Shown: one piece after another, positions 53,210-64,000 of the stretch
Position numbering within the stretch: position 1 is the stretch's first letter
How the letters are laid out: each line of letters starts with the position of its first letter
Assembly: GCA_022419385.1 (NCBI GenBank)
Contig: JAJUBI010000004.1
Coordinates: 806,001 to 870,000 of the forward strand
Direction of reading: 5' to 3'
Length of the DNA: 64,000 bases
DNA from: Paraconiothyrium sp. Pb-2020
Taxonomy: Eukaryota > Ascomycota > Dothideomycetes > Pleosporales > Didymosphaeriaceae
Notes under the pieces: model-generated
Databases searched by the model: none
Told to the model about the DNA's origin: nothing
Seen by the model: the letters and a program-made list of their open reading frames with translations, nothing else
Position numbers and translations under genes: made by a program

Positions 53210-54959
53210 CTACTTTTTCTTGAAAATGCTCTTGTTCAATAAGCTTTTCAGCTTGTTCTCCTTCTCCGCCGCTGAGTACTCCTTCTTCTGCTTACCCTGT
53301 CCCAACGTCTGGCCTTGTGACGACGATGAAGCCTGCGTTGCTTCGTTTGCCATGGGCTCCTCAACCTTTAACGGCGCAGCCTTCTGCTGCCACTCGCTAC
53401 TCAACACAGGCTTGATCCCTCTCACCGCCGCACTTGCATTATCATCCCAGCGAAACGTAAGCAGCTCATTACTGCTGAACTTCAGATCTTGAAAGACGAG
53501 TTTGGAATCACGTTCCAAATTGACAAACTGTCCCTTCACGTCGCGGTAGGACAGGTGGAAAGGCTCGTTCTTGTGTTCCAGACAATTGGTGACGAAGTTG
53601 TAGACGTCAACCGTTTTATCACTCTTAGACACAGAAAACTGGACAAATGCACCGTCGGGAAGGCGCACGCGTACGATGCCGCCTTTGTCGGCGGTTGCAG
53701 CAAGTTTGGTCTTTCGCTCGTTTTCTTGTTCCTCGATCTCCTTGTCGGAGAGGAGGCGCGTATTCTTGGAGCGCTCTTTATAGGATGCTTGTAAGCCACG
53801 TAATTGGTCGACGGAGGGCTGATAGTCTGCTTCGTTGAAGGCGTGGCGGGCGGCTTGGGGTGTGGAGGATGTCGGGGCGGCGAAGACTTGTATGTTTCGG
53901 GGAAGTGACGACGAGGAAGACTCTTGCGTAGGTAGTGCTGACTGTGGAGGTGGGAAAAGAGGAACGGCAGGTGTTGACGAAGGGATCTGAGCTGGACCAT
54001 CAACTGCGGATATTGAGGGCTCGGCAGCAACTGGATCCTGATCTACCTCCATGGGTGAAGGGTCCGGCTCCTCTGATCGTATTGTCTCGCCCGCAACAGT
54101 CGTCGCTGCCTCAGGAGCAGCCGTATCTAAGTCAGGAATAGAGCCAGCTTGTGCAGAGCTCTCCGAATGAGCACCACTCGGGGCAGGATCCGCGCTCTTG
54201 AAGTACTGTGAGATCTGCGTCATGGCCTCCTCGAGCGGCGTACCACTGTTTTTGAAATTCAGTCGCAGAGAAGCGCTGCCGCTGTCGAAGCCCAACTGGC
54301 TGAGGGTCTTCTGCAGATCCACAAACGAACCGTACTCTTTATGACCGGGCATGACTGTGATGATGGGCATTTCATAGTTCAGCCTGCCCGCCCCTGTACC
54401 CGTTCCGTTCATTTCCGGAACACCTCGTTGTGTGAAGTTGTAGTTGGCTCCCTGGCCGCTCTCGAAATGTCGTAGCAATTCCCATAGTGAAGTGTTGCTG
54501 GCGAACTTCTGCGTTAAGCGCGCATTCTTCTCGGATGCAGGGAGGCCCAATGCTACCGAAATCACCGTGGGCGATCGGGAGGCTTGTACAAGTTCTAATC
54601 GGGCGCCTTGCGGGAGGTTCACATGCCGTATCTGCTGGGACAGCGAGATGGGCTTATTGTTGTATCTAGCCCACGTTAGCAAGGTCGCTAACCCTTCGCA
54701 GTAAATTACATGAATGGAGAAGCTAAACGTGACCGAGGCCAGCTCAGGTGCCGCAAACCTGACCTTCCTTTGTACAAAATCCTCGCTATCTCCGGGCCAG
54801 ATTACCAACACTTTTGGCCACTTACTTCAGTGTGAACTGCTCTTTACTGACGCCAAACTTCTGGCACGCCTCATCGCGAACTTCCGTCAGGTACTTCACC
54901 GGAGTAGTAGGTATCTTGTGGCTCCTTGCTGCTGCATTGAACACCACGACGTGTGACAT
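53210..54959 (-). CDS. UBX-domain Cdc48/p97 adaptor (TUG/Ubx4-like)
   Basis: Two exons (54959-54826, 54665-53210) with a 160-nt intron give 529 residues. The N-terminal ubiquitin-like TUG-UBL1 domain (about 1-75) begins MSHVVVFNAAARSHKIP and crosses the intron into YNNKPISLSQQIRHVNLP. A second conserved part (about 150-230) includes PIITVMPGHKEYGSFVDLQKTLSQLGF and SASLRLNFKNSG, resembling the second UBL-like repeat. The middle is Pro/Ser/Ala-rich. The UBX domain at about 370-450 reads VRVRLPDGAFVQFSVSKSDK ... LTFRWDD. The C-terminus is Lys-rich (NKSIFKKK). Such adaptors bind the AAA ATPase Cdc48/p97; human ASPSCR1/TUG remodels p97 hexamers and yeast Ubx4 supports ER-associated degradation. 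Assignment to the family is firm; the exact orthologue is not. Confidence 0.88.
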
Positions 54960-55604
54960 TATGCCGAACGGTATATCTTGTACAGGCTGAATGCGCTAAA
55001 GATGACGGCGGGCGCGTGAACAATGAGTGCGGCGCGGGTGTACCAGCAATGCCAGCCGTGACCCTTAAAGACGCTGTCACAATGTTCGAAGGTCAGAAAC
55101 AGATTAAGGATATGGAGGAGCGAGGCTTCGGGGGTGCGGAGAGAAAGCGTGGACTGGTCTGGCAGCGTTCATTAGCGATGATCAAGCTAGAAGATAGATT
55201 CTGGTACGACGTACAGCAACCATAGCTGTAGACGTCAAGAAAGTGGCAGGAAGAACCTACAGTTTCCTCCTTTAGAAAGACCCTTGAAAAGAAAAGATGT
55301 CAAGTACTCGGCCGTCGAGGGCATGAATGTGGATACCCACGAGGACGGTGTGGCCACGGCTTGGCACACCTCGAGGTCGTCAGATTCCCGTGTTAGTAAA
55401 CGGGTGCCTGAAATGCGTTGGATTCTGGTGCTTCTCGAAGCTTCGTGACGCGTGGGCTGGTGTCCGCGGTGATGACATGAGGCAGCGCTGGTCCAAGCGA
55501 TCCGCGCGCCCCGCCCCCACCAACGCGCTATCGTAGGGTCTCCGGAGTTTTATACATTCGCAACAGACACGTCCAGCTCACTACCACCACGCGCACACTC
55601 CACC
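54960..55604. promoter_or_regulatory. divergent promoter, UBX gene / thioredoxin-PITH gene
   Basis: 645 nt separate the two start codons. A 90-codon plus-strand frame at 54953-55225 overlaps the UBX start and is not supported. The region ends in a CCA/CAC-rich leader before 55605. Confidence 0.5.
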
Positions 55605-56712
55605 ATGTCGGGCTCTACGCAGGTATCTTCGCCCGAGCAGCTACGTACTCTGCTGTCCTCGTCGCGCATTGTGGTCGTCAACTGTAAGCTGCATCTTCAT
55701 GATCGACTACAACGCCCCCGTGCTAATGCTACAACCCCGAAGTCTACAACGAGTGGAACCCAGCCAGCACGACCATTGCTCCCGTCTACGACCAGCTCGC
55801 CGCCTCCCTGGCCCGCCCGGGCGCCGTCTCCTTCGCCAAGGTCAACGCCGAACAGCAGCCGCAGATTGCGCAAAGCTATGGCGCCACAAAGTGAGCTTAC
55901 CCGATGTCAAGCTTTGCGGTCCGCTGCTGACGTTCGCCCGTAGTCCGCCCCTCTTTGTAATCTTCAAGAACGGCAATCAAGTCTCTAAGTTCACAGGCCA
56001 GAATCCCCAGCAACTTTCGGACAACATCAAGAAGCTCGCGGCGGAGGTCGAGTCTGGAGAGGGAGGCTTCGGGGAAGCGTCGGGTTCGGGTGGAACTGGT
56101 GGAAAATGGCTAGGCGCTGGGCTTCCCAGAGGATACACAGACGTTACGGACCAGGTAGATGTCCGTGGGCTGGACTTGCTGAACTCAGACAGTGAATTCG
56201 GCGGCGTGAGGACGCTGTTCGACACAACGCAGCCGAGCAGCGCAGGGAAAGGCAAGGCCGCAGGGGAATCCACGAAGGATTGGGTAGAGAGTGATGTGGA
56301 CGAGCAGCTGATGCTGTACATCCCGTTCAACGCAAACCTCAAGATCCACACCATACAGATCACCTCGTTCCCACTCAAGGCAGACGACGAAGACGACGAC
56401 GAAGTCCCGCTCCGACCGAAGACCATCCACCTGTACACGAACCGCCAGCACAACCTTGGTTTCGAAGAGGCCGAAGACATTGCGCCTACGCAGACGTTCG
56501 AGCTCCAGCCTTCGGACTGGGACGAGAGCACCGGCACCGCCAAGCTAGAGCTCAGATTCGTTAAATTCCAAAATGTGTACTCTTTGGTGCTTTTCGTTGT
56601 GGACGGCGACGGCGACGGCGAAAAGACACGCATAGATCGTATCAGGATCATTGGAGAGTCTGGAGAGAAGCGTGAAATGGGCAAGCTGGAGAAGGTCGGT
56701 GGTGATGATTAA
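55605..56712 (+). CDS. thioredoxin-PITH protein (TXNL1-like) without the CxxC
   Basis: Three exons (55605-55683, 55743-55890, 55944-56712) with introns of 59 and 53 nt give 331 residues. The N-terminal thioredoxin fold (residues 1-110) has STQVSSPEQLRTLLSS, IVVVNFYNEW, IAPVYDQLAASLA, VNAEQQPQIAQSYG and PPLFVIFKNG, but the active site that should be WCGPC reads WNPAS at residues 31-35, so both redox cysteines are lost. The C-terminal PITH domain (about 140-320) has TDVTDQVDVRGLDLLN, ESDVDEQLMLYIPFN and HTIQITSFPL, and ends in a Val/Lys-rich tail. Human TXNL1 and fission yeast Txl1 dock on the proteasome cap (Rpn11/Psmd14 side) through PITH. Here a purely structural or docking role is likely (inference). 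Confidence 0.88.
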
Positions 56713-57066
56713 TGACTTGACTTGATTGATATAATATTTACGGAGCATGTGCTTATAGGGTATGCCTTCCAATATGAAGACTTATCCACGCGGCATCTTG
56801 GGAAAACGAAGGCATAGCTAGAAAGGGATTGCGGCGTTATGACAAGACAGTGAGCGGATAGCAGGGACTTTCTACTTGATGAGGGTTGCAAGAGGAATAC
56901 TTGCATATGCGGACATAAGGTCAGTATAGTTATCGAAAGCATGCATATATAAGCGTCACGATCTTTTACCGGGCCATCTAAATGTAGTCCTGCTTCCTAA
57001 GAGAACCAATAACAAATTAGAGAACACATTAACCTTCGAACACTGGTTGCGAAGCATGATCCACCT
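56713..57066. other. convergent intergenic region
   Basis: 354 nt of AT-rich 3' flanking sequence between two convergent genes; nothing else visible. Confidence 0.55.
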
Positions 57067-59297
57067 TCAGCGAAGATCGAATGTTCTGAAGCGCACACCT
57101 TGGCTCTGAAGAGCAGGTGGCAAGAGCCTCGGGTCGGAATTACACACGTCTCCAGACCGTATGTTCTCGTAGTACTCATAGAGAGCAGGATCGTCAGCAT
57201 TCCATTGGTGCGAAACTTTTTGCCATTCCCTAGCAATGCCCAGCGCCTGTAGTCGTGGGTCTGCTGAGGAGACAACGCCAGTATCTAGATCCAAATACGT
57301 TGGCACAGCACTGTATCCTGATGGTATTTTGTCCAATTGGACCCTCACATATGACGGTAGTGGCCCAAGAAATGTGACGCAGTCATCGAGTCCATGCACG
57401 TAACACTCGCCTATGACCTGATACTCCTTATATTCACTCTCTCGGTCTATAGGTCGTAGCACCATAGGCGTTTTGCAGCCTAGCAGTATGCATATATAGT
57501 CCCCTGCCTGAATAAGTACCTATTACATACGAATGTTTCGTGCAAGTTCTGACCTTTTCTGGCTTCTGGTGGACCAAGTCCTATGTATCCTTCCTCCATC
57601 ACCATAAGTGTTCTGCCTCGAACGATCTTTAACATCCAGTCAATATCGGCATCCAGCTCGCAGTCATCATCGAAGCTCAAGGACGTTGTGGGTGATATTT
57701 GATTCAAGTACTGTTCTTTCCACTCTTTCAATGACGGAGCCTTCACATTAGGCCATCGCTCACCGAGGTACCCAGCACGGATAGTCGTGCAATAAGCATT
57801 CAGTAGACTCTCTCCATTCATGTAGGGTCTCGTCTTAATATCCGGTAACTCCCACTGCCTTACCATTTTCAACGTGTCCGGGGATGTTGCAGGCGCTTTC
57901 TCTGTGACTTTCTCAACACGAGCAGCTTGAACGCCACGAACTTGCAAGACATCAGGGGGTAAGTAACGTATCGAAGATTTTGAGATGCCGCTTGCGAGAC
58001 TGAAACCGTACAAAGACCAAGTCTCCCGAGGAGTTGTCCAATTGGGAACCCACGAAGGATTCTGAGCAAGCTGCAGCGACGAGTCACAACCCGCAAGGAG
58101 GTCTAGTCGCTCTATTTGGCTACAGTCTTGCAAGAAAGTATCTTTGTACACATCTGCAGTATCTTTCGTGTACGAGACTTCGATCTTTTCTGAAAGCTTT
58201 GGGCCACAAATACTGAGCATTCCGTATATCTTGTCCCGAGGTTCATAGCATTGTCGCGCCCGACTGATGTTGGCTAAGAGGTTGAAAGAGCAACTATAGC
58301 GTTCGTTCGTCAAAGGATCAATGGCACCCAACCTCTCCCGTAGTCGTTGTGTAGGCAATTGCTGCTTTGTGAGCAGGCATATGATCGCTTTTCGAAGCTC
58401 TTGCCAAAGCATCACACTGTCACCACACGCAACTATCGCACCGGAATTTGCCAGTTCTATTTCTTGCCAGATCCAAAGGCGTTCGGACCAAGGGCGCTGG
58501 AGAAGGTTGTCAATCGCCAACCAGGCTTCCTTGGTCAAAGGCAAAGGGCATGTAGCGCGGAACCATTCAGCCTCAACGGCCGCAGGTGCCCGAAATCGCG
58601 CCCTGTTGCGACCGATTTCGAGTTGACTGCCAATGTATCTCAAAGAAGACATGGCTAGATCGCTATCACCAGTTTGTGGGCCAAGCCAGACGACTACTCT
58701 TTGTGCTAGTTTGTACAGCAAAGACATTTTTTTCACCTGATGCTCGCGCTCTGGTATATCCTGTTGATTGATGCAAACTGCGTCCACCCACAAAGTTCGG
58801 TGTGCATCAGGTCGACGCAGGTGTCGCAATACCTCGGCTAAGTTCCGCCCAAGTGGAAGCGTCCGAGTAATTGATGGCGGTGTTTTATCGGCGCCACTGT
58901 AGTCTACTAGAGCAGTCTCGGAATTCTCGGCGGAGCCCCAGGTGTAGGACAACGATTCGAACTGTGGCTGAAAGTCCGCTGGTGGTGATTCGGGAGCAGG
59001 TGCCCACCAGTAGGGTTCACACTTTGGGTCCGGATGGTCCCAGCTCGTATTCTCTGTATCATCGTGTTCGAAAATATAGCGATACTTGTACTGATGAGTC
59101 TCCGCGACAGTCCAACCAGAAGGAAGGGTTTTCTGTAGTTCCTCGACACTTAGCCTACTGCTTTCCTTTTCAGCCGGATTAGGTAGGGTTGCATGCCATA
59201 GATGGAATCGAATGTCTCCAGTTGAGTTCCCAGGTGGTAGGGTAATAAGTCGGATCTCAAATGGGTCATTCTTGAGAGGTTCGTATTCGAGCCTCAT
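57067..59297 (-). CDS. HET-domain (heterokaryon incompatibility) protein
   Basis: Two exons (59297-57554, 57503-57067) with a 50-nt intron (weak donor GTCAGA) give 726 residues. The start MRLEYEPLKNDPFEIRLI is the typical opening of HET proteins; the frame runs further upstream without support. The HET domain (about 114-270) carries its three blocks: FESLSYTWGS, then LWVDAVCINQQDIPEREHQ with VVVWLGP, and RPWSERLWIWQEIELA. YEPRDKIYGMLSICGP follows. The C-terminus has LGPPEARKGDYICILLGC, the common closing block. An insert before the HET domain (WDHPDPKCEPYWWAPAP) varies between paralogues. HET proteins trigger cell death when incompatible hyphae fuse; many paralogues have no known partner. I see no NACHT, ankyrin or WD repeats, so this is the short HET-only type. 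Confidence 0.9.
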
Positions 59298-60018
59298 GCG
59301 TGCCACGTGTGGATGGGTTCTACGAAAGTATTGATGATATCCTGTGGGAGCACAAGAAGAACCTATACGAAAGATAACTTCGATTGTTGACTGCTCGAGA
59401 GACAGCGGCAGTCTGAAGATGAGTGTGCATTCGCATAACACTGCGCAAGGCTGCCACCTGCATCCATACGCGCATATCCTTTGCCGGCTAGCCGGAGATG
59501 TGAGCATCACGCAGACCCCATTCGTCGAACTGTGGCGCGGGCTGCGAAGGGTGCGACCCATGCGCTGGCAACACATTGTTCACCGGATCATGAAAAAAGC
59601 ATTCTACAGGAATGTGCACAGCCTTGCCTCCACTAACGTAAGTGGCTTCGTGTATATGAGAGGAATGACAGTGTACATGGCAAGTGTACCAACGGCAAAG
59701 CACCGGTCAAGGCTGGCCAAGGACAAGTATAGGATTCTTATCTTTTGCTTGTGACCTGCCGCTTCTTGGATGCATACCTATGATGTCGGAGGGTGCTGTG
59801 GAAATTGACAGCAATACGGCAGGCTGCTGTAATATTTAAATTCCCTCTATCGCCCGGATCACTTGGTATCGATATCGATCAGACACATCCCCAATCTCGA
59901 TACTCATCTGTAGACACGTTTTAACAGTACGTCGCTTTTCGTCCTGGTTCAGTACAGCTAACTGATCCACGTCCAGACCTGCCATCTCTTCATACCAACA
60001 AAACGATTCGAATACACT
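59298..60018. other. upstream region of the HET gene
   Basis: 720 nt. The HET frame remains open to 59576 but only from a TTG and with no family similarity. A minus-strand frame at 59836-60186 overlaps the next small frame and is not supported. Confidence 0.45.
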
Positions 60019-60261
60019 ATGTCTGATAGAACGAGAGCAGCATTGTCCGTCGTGCGCCGGGAAGAAGAGGACAACGACAGGAACAGAGACTATGAGGCCG
60101 AGGCTCAGGACTTCAACGACAGCGCCGAGCTCCCTGGAAACAACGACGCTGCGGATGTTGTGGACGGCACAGCGCCCAGAGAGCATGCTGAGAATGCACA
60201 GACTCTGGCAGAGGTGGGAGCTGATGATGGCTACACGAACGAGGATGATAATGAGAACTGA
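60019..60261 (+). CDS. small acidic hypothetical protein (doubtful)
   Basis: An 80-codon frame with an ATG in fair context (CACTATGTC). The product MSDRTRAALSVVRREEED... is rich in Asp, Glu, Asn and Ala, ends DDGYTNEDDNEN, and has no hydrophobic core, so it would be disordered. It is placed divergently from the HET gene. It may be a lineage-specific small gene or chance. No motif is recognised. Confidence 0.3.
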   Translation: MSDRTRAALSVVRREEEDNDRNRDYEAEAQDFNDSAELPGNNDAADVVDGTAPREHAENAQTLAEVGADDGYTNEDDNEN

Positions 60262-63200
60262 GACTAGTCCATAGCCAAATCAACTCTAGATTTCGGCGCT
60301 TCTAATGATTTGTTCTATAAAATTTGTCCGTTAGAAACAGGAGATATGGTAGGATTACTCTACTCACAAGACGTCCACATACGATCATAGTATTTAGTAG
60401 ACTATCTACATACTTCGACGTTGCGCATGAACAGTTTATAGAAGGGTAAGGGTATCCTGCCTGGCGTGAAGCGGATTGACGCATCGATTATGTGTTCTTA
60501 TCATGCTGAGCATATATGAATGTAGAGTATCATAGCACTGACAGCTCGTGAGTGTCAAGAGCTCTTCGCAATCTGCGAGGCGCTGACCGGTCGGGCGTCT
60601 CTAAAGAACTTTTCGGCATCGTAACGACGCACTCGGGCGTTCCTGGGGCTGTTGCTACCGTCTTGCTCTGGACCTCGAGAGCCTGCCTGATGCAGACCTG
60701 CAGATGCGACAATACTACAGAGCAGATTCTGTATGATTAAGATAGACACTCGTACAATATTGCAGCACTTCAGAGCGATTAAATCTTCCTCTCACGGTTG
60801 GTATGTTCGACCCTTTTCCAGCGGAAGCGCCACAGCAGCAGACGCCACCACAAAGTGTATACGATCGATTATGCAATATGTTTTCTCTGGGAGATCAATG
60901 ACATTTGCGCGGCACAGTCTTAAGCCGCGCAAATAACGTTTTGGGAAACTTCAGTATGATCTTCGCCGCACGAAGAAGGGAAGCCGGTTCCAAAGGCTCG
61001 TGAAGTTTTTGTAGGTTGTCGGAGGCGGTTGTTCCGGCCGGGCTTGGCGCACTAGTGGAACTTCAAAAAGTTTGTGCAGCTGGTTGGGGACTTTTTCATG
61101 GCCGATGACGAGAATCTTTACAACATATGATAGGAAGAGAATGACCTGGCACTGCTGGGACTGATCTCACATCTACAACCACCGAGGCCTGTTTTCCAGA
61201 TCAAAATGCGCGCGGCGCGAAGCGTGCTCGGGTTCTGCAACAAAACACATCACGCAGTACAGCTAGCTGCCCGTGTGTTTAAGTCTGTTAGCAGCTGAAG
61301 CCTCAAGGAACGACACAGTCTGCACTTGTCGATACTGCAAGCTGCCAGCAAGGACATCTTGCGGCCTCCGAATGGCTGGACTTTGTTGCGCATGGCGACA
61401 GCGACGCGATCCCAAAGTTGGCCGTCTATTGCCAACTTATACACCAATGCTACCCTACACAAAGATCCTTGACTTCAACGTGCTCTTTCAAAAGCCTGGG
61501 TGCTGGTTCAGTACCGTGATATCCGCTCACAGATACCGCTGACGGTTCACCCATCTACGGTGTTGTCTCCGTTAATTCGATTGTGGATTCACTGCTCCTG
61601 CGGCATGCTAATCAAGACCCGGTCGTTCACTCACTGTGTCTGCGGTTGTTCTCCAGAGGTCCGGGTGCAGAGTCACGTTATCACGATTTCTTCAGAGCAT
61701 TGGCTATTCATGCCCAGGAATTGGCATGGCTGCCGTGGTACGCAAGTCAACAGAACAAGCACCAATGCCGCCTCCATACCGACGTACGCGAACCTCGTCT
61801 CTTCTCCGCTTCTCTTCGTTTGTTGACTATACGAGCGCGACACGTGCTGTGCATGCATTCTTCGTGTCTTCTTTCGACCTTCTACCGTCTCACCTACGTT
61901 TCATGCTCCACTGCCCAGCAGCATCGCGTGGCTATGAAAAGTAACAGCACTGACGCCCATGTTAATCGGCGGACAAGCGAACGGTGGGCGAGAGGATGTT
62001 GTGGAGAAGGTTCGCATGAACAGGCGGGCGAGACGGAAATGAGGCATCGTATGTACTCGAAGTACGTTGGCGACCATACCCATGCGTTGACGGATGTTCC
62101 GACTGGATGGACCGTTGGTCGACCCAGAGGGTTGTATGACCGTTGACAATTCTTCGCTGCAATATCGATGCAACTAATGCAAAGGTCGTCGAGTTCTAAC
62201 CCGCTTCGAATGCTGCATGAGGGTGCGTATCCAGTGGGTTGGGCATGGCTTTCGGAGGATTCGCCTGGTATGCCAAGCCGATGCGACGTTGAAGAACACC
62301 TTCCAAATGTCCGGAGAAGCTACGCGTCGGAAAGCCAATCGTTCATTGCGTGTTCGACATTGTCTGCGTTTCGCGCGTTTGATCGCCCATGATTTCAGTT
62401 CGTGCTACTTACCGCGTGTCTCCGAGTATCGTCAGATAACGCACCACATAAAAGATCTGTCAAAGAAAGCTGTCAAAAGTGATGGTGAGACACTGGAGCA
62501 AGCCAAACACACGTGGATTAGCCAAATACCCCACGGACGCGTGTCGGCTCAAACGCGTCTTTCAAGAAAGTCGATACGACATCATCATGCGTAACGGGGT
62601 ATTACGATCAACACTTTGCAAGAATTCGTGCCCAAGATCAGCTCATCGCTTGACGTCAAGGGCTTCCTGCTCGCCGAAGCCGGCCACATCCATGGCTCGT
62701 ACGGCATCAAGATCTTCGAAACATGGTTTTGGTAAGTTTCAATCTATAGCCCTATGCGCCGGCGTGCTGGTTGTTCGGTCGGGACTACCCAAGTGTAATG
62801 ATGTGATGCACCAAGAAACGTGCGCCCGAGGAGAGATGAAGTCAAAGCAACATGCCTGTTATCCACCGCCCTAAAAGAAGACCCTGCAATTGATGTTCGT
62901 GGGTCAGCCAGGAACCCGTTGTTTCGCTCACGGAAGAACCTCTGTCTCCCGCACGCCATCACTGCACGCCAGCGCATAGCTGTGGCGGTGCGACTGTGCT
63001 AGCCACGTCCATCAATGAGTGCCGAGCTGAGCACGAACTTCGCCACAGACAGTGCTACAGTAGCGTCGCCTGCTGGCAGAAGCTCAGCCGATGGCACCTG
63101 CGCGTTTGACACCATCCCACCCTGCCTGCCGAGGTAACGGCGAGGCGCGACCATTTTCTATCAGGCCCCCAAACCATCCCACGTGATTTGATGATAGACC

Positions 63201-64000
63201 TTTCCAGGATGTGGCCGCCGGCAGATGCTCCTCAAAGACCATGGACGGACTGGCGTGACTGCCGGGAGGCATGCTCGCGGAGATGTCGCCACTTCAGACG
63301 GCTCCAGGATAGGCCCTCGCCGAGGTCCCACTTCCCGTCTCACATTACACGAGACACGCCTTGAACTCGCTCGCCAACCTGCCGTCTACTGCAAGTTGTT
63401 CGCTCTGTCGCAGGATACTGGCCAGCTGAGCTGCGTCTACGTGTGAGGATTAAATGTGAAACACAAAGAATGCTAGGCTCCTAACCGAGGGTGTCGCCAG
63501 TGGCACAGTATATTTTTCCTTTACGAATCCTTGAACGTGTAGGCGGAAATTTTGGCGAGCACCCACGGGACCACGGTCCAGAAGTGCGGGTGGCCATTCC
63601 TCCAGTGCCGTCCGGGGTCAAAGTGTACCAGTGCCATGGCCAAGTTACGACTTTCCTGTGTGCGCATTGAAGCAGGTCCAACCACCAGCATATCTTTCCC
63701 TTGATTTTGACAAAACGTACTGACCACCAGGGTCTTCTGGTCCCTGCGCCGACAACGGCGAACAGTTGTGTTGGATCGCCAGGAAGGATGCTGCCAACTG
63801 CCTTATCTAGATTAGATATGGAAGTGTGTGGGGTAGTTATGCAAGGGCGAGCACAATATGTTTCGACAAGATTACGGTCGACATGGGCATCGATTGATTC
63901 ACAGACATGCAGTTCAGGCCTCAAAGCTAGCCTCTACAGAGCAGAGATGCCGCTGTCATGTCTGTCCGAGCATTGAACGTCAAATGTCACCCAGGCGAAT
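60262..64000. other. 3.7-kb gene-poor right edge
   Basis: No gene with family support. The longest frames (61583-62146 plus, 62217-62594 plus, 63481-63924 minus) are Arg/Cys/His-rich and overlap others. A short stretch at 62606-62731 reads TLQEFVPKISSSLDVKG and AGHIHGSYGIKIFETWFW in one frame and looks like eroded coding sequence, but I cannot name it. The end may hold part of a gene that continues outside the window. Confidence 0.4.

Noticed and set aside
54953..55225. 90-codon plus frame beginning in the UBX gene start
   Set aside because: It overlaps the divergent UBX start codon and promoter, with no domain.
61583..62146. 187-codon plus frame
   Set aside because: Cys/His/Arg-rich composition, several overlapping frames, no domain.
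63481..63924. 147-codon minus frame near the window end
   Set aside because: A second frame over the same DNA looks equally good, and neither shows a known family; it may belong to a gene cut by the window.
1..64000. tRNA, rRNA, CRISPR or transposon features
   Set aside because: I looked for T-loop-like GGTTCRA patterns, terminal repeats and transposase or reverse-transcriptase motifs and found none that hold up.

Overview
This is a eukaryotic window, almost certainly from a filamentous ascomycete (Pezizomycotina). A dothideomycete-like fungus is my best guess, but that rests on overall feel, not on a marker. The reasons are: many introns of about 46-110 nt with GT..AG ends and short branch-point-like motifs; fungal-only families (Zn2Cys6 regulators, HET domain, Mug190-like lipid transfer protein, fungal WW-PhoD protein); and compact divergent gene pairs. 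I see no transposon, tRNA, rRNA or CRISPR array.

Layout. 0.9-6.4 kb: a small secreted cysteine-containing protein, a Gts1/Ucp3-type ArfGAP with UBA and nine NPF motifs, and a small glycine-rich membrane-like protein. 7.1-15.5 kb: mostly conserved housekeeping genes, namely an SDR-like oxidoreductase without the usual catalytic Tyr/Lys, LSM6 (mRNA decay/splicing) divergent from an Esc2/Rad60-like SUMO-domain protein, TRM112 (methyltransferase activator), an unassigned protein, and YTM1 (60S ribosome assembly).

15.7-23.2 kb is the most unusual part. A decayed Baeyer-Villiger-type flavin monooxygenase, an intact HpcH/HpaI aldolase, the 3' remnant of an MFS efflux pump, the 3' remnant of an alpha/beta hydrolase, an intact Zn2Cys6 regulator and a divergently transcribed intact SDR lie next to one another. 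This composition looks like a half-erased catabolic or specialised-metabolism cluster.

24-34 kb: a large WW-PhoD phosphatase-like protein, a mitochondrial DUF1640/Fmp32-like protein, a 14-3-3 gene with tiny exons, and DPH4 (diphthamide synthesis). 36-43 kb: two head-to-head regulators, one with an internal zinc cluster, a polyQ tract and a GC-AG intron, the other with an N-terminal Zn2Cys6 cluster. 45-57 kb: a Mug190-like SMP/C2 lipid-transfer tether, a thioesterase-fold protein, ribosomal protein eL36, a TUG/UBX4-like Cdc48 adaptor, and a thioredoxin-PITH protein whose CxxC is missing. 57-59 kb: a HET-domain (heterokaryon incompatibility) gene. The last 3.7 kb holds no gene I can support.

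Exon structures were worked out by hand from open frames, family similarity recalled from memory and splice-site consensus. Where I give exon sums, the total is a whole number of codons. No database search was possible, so all family names are recognition calls.
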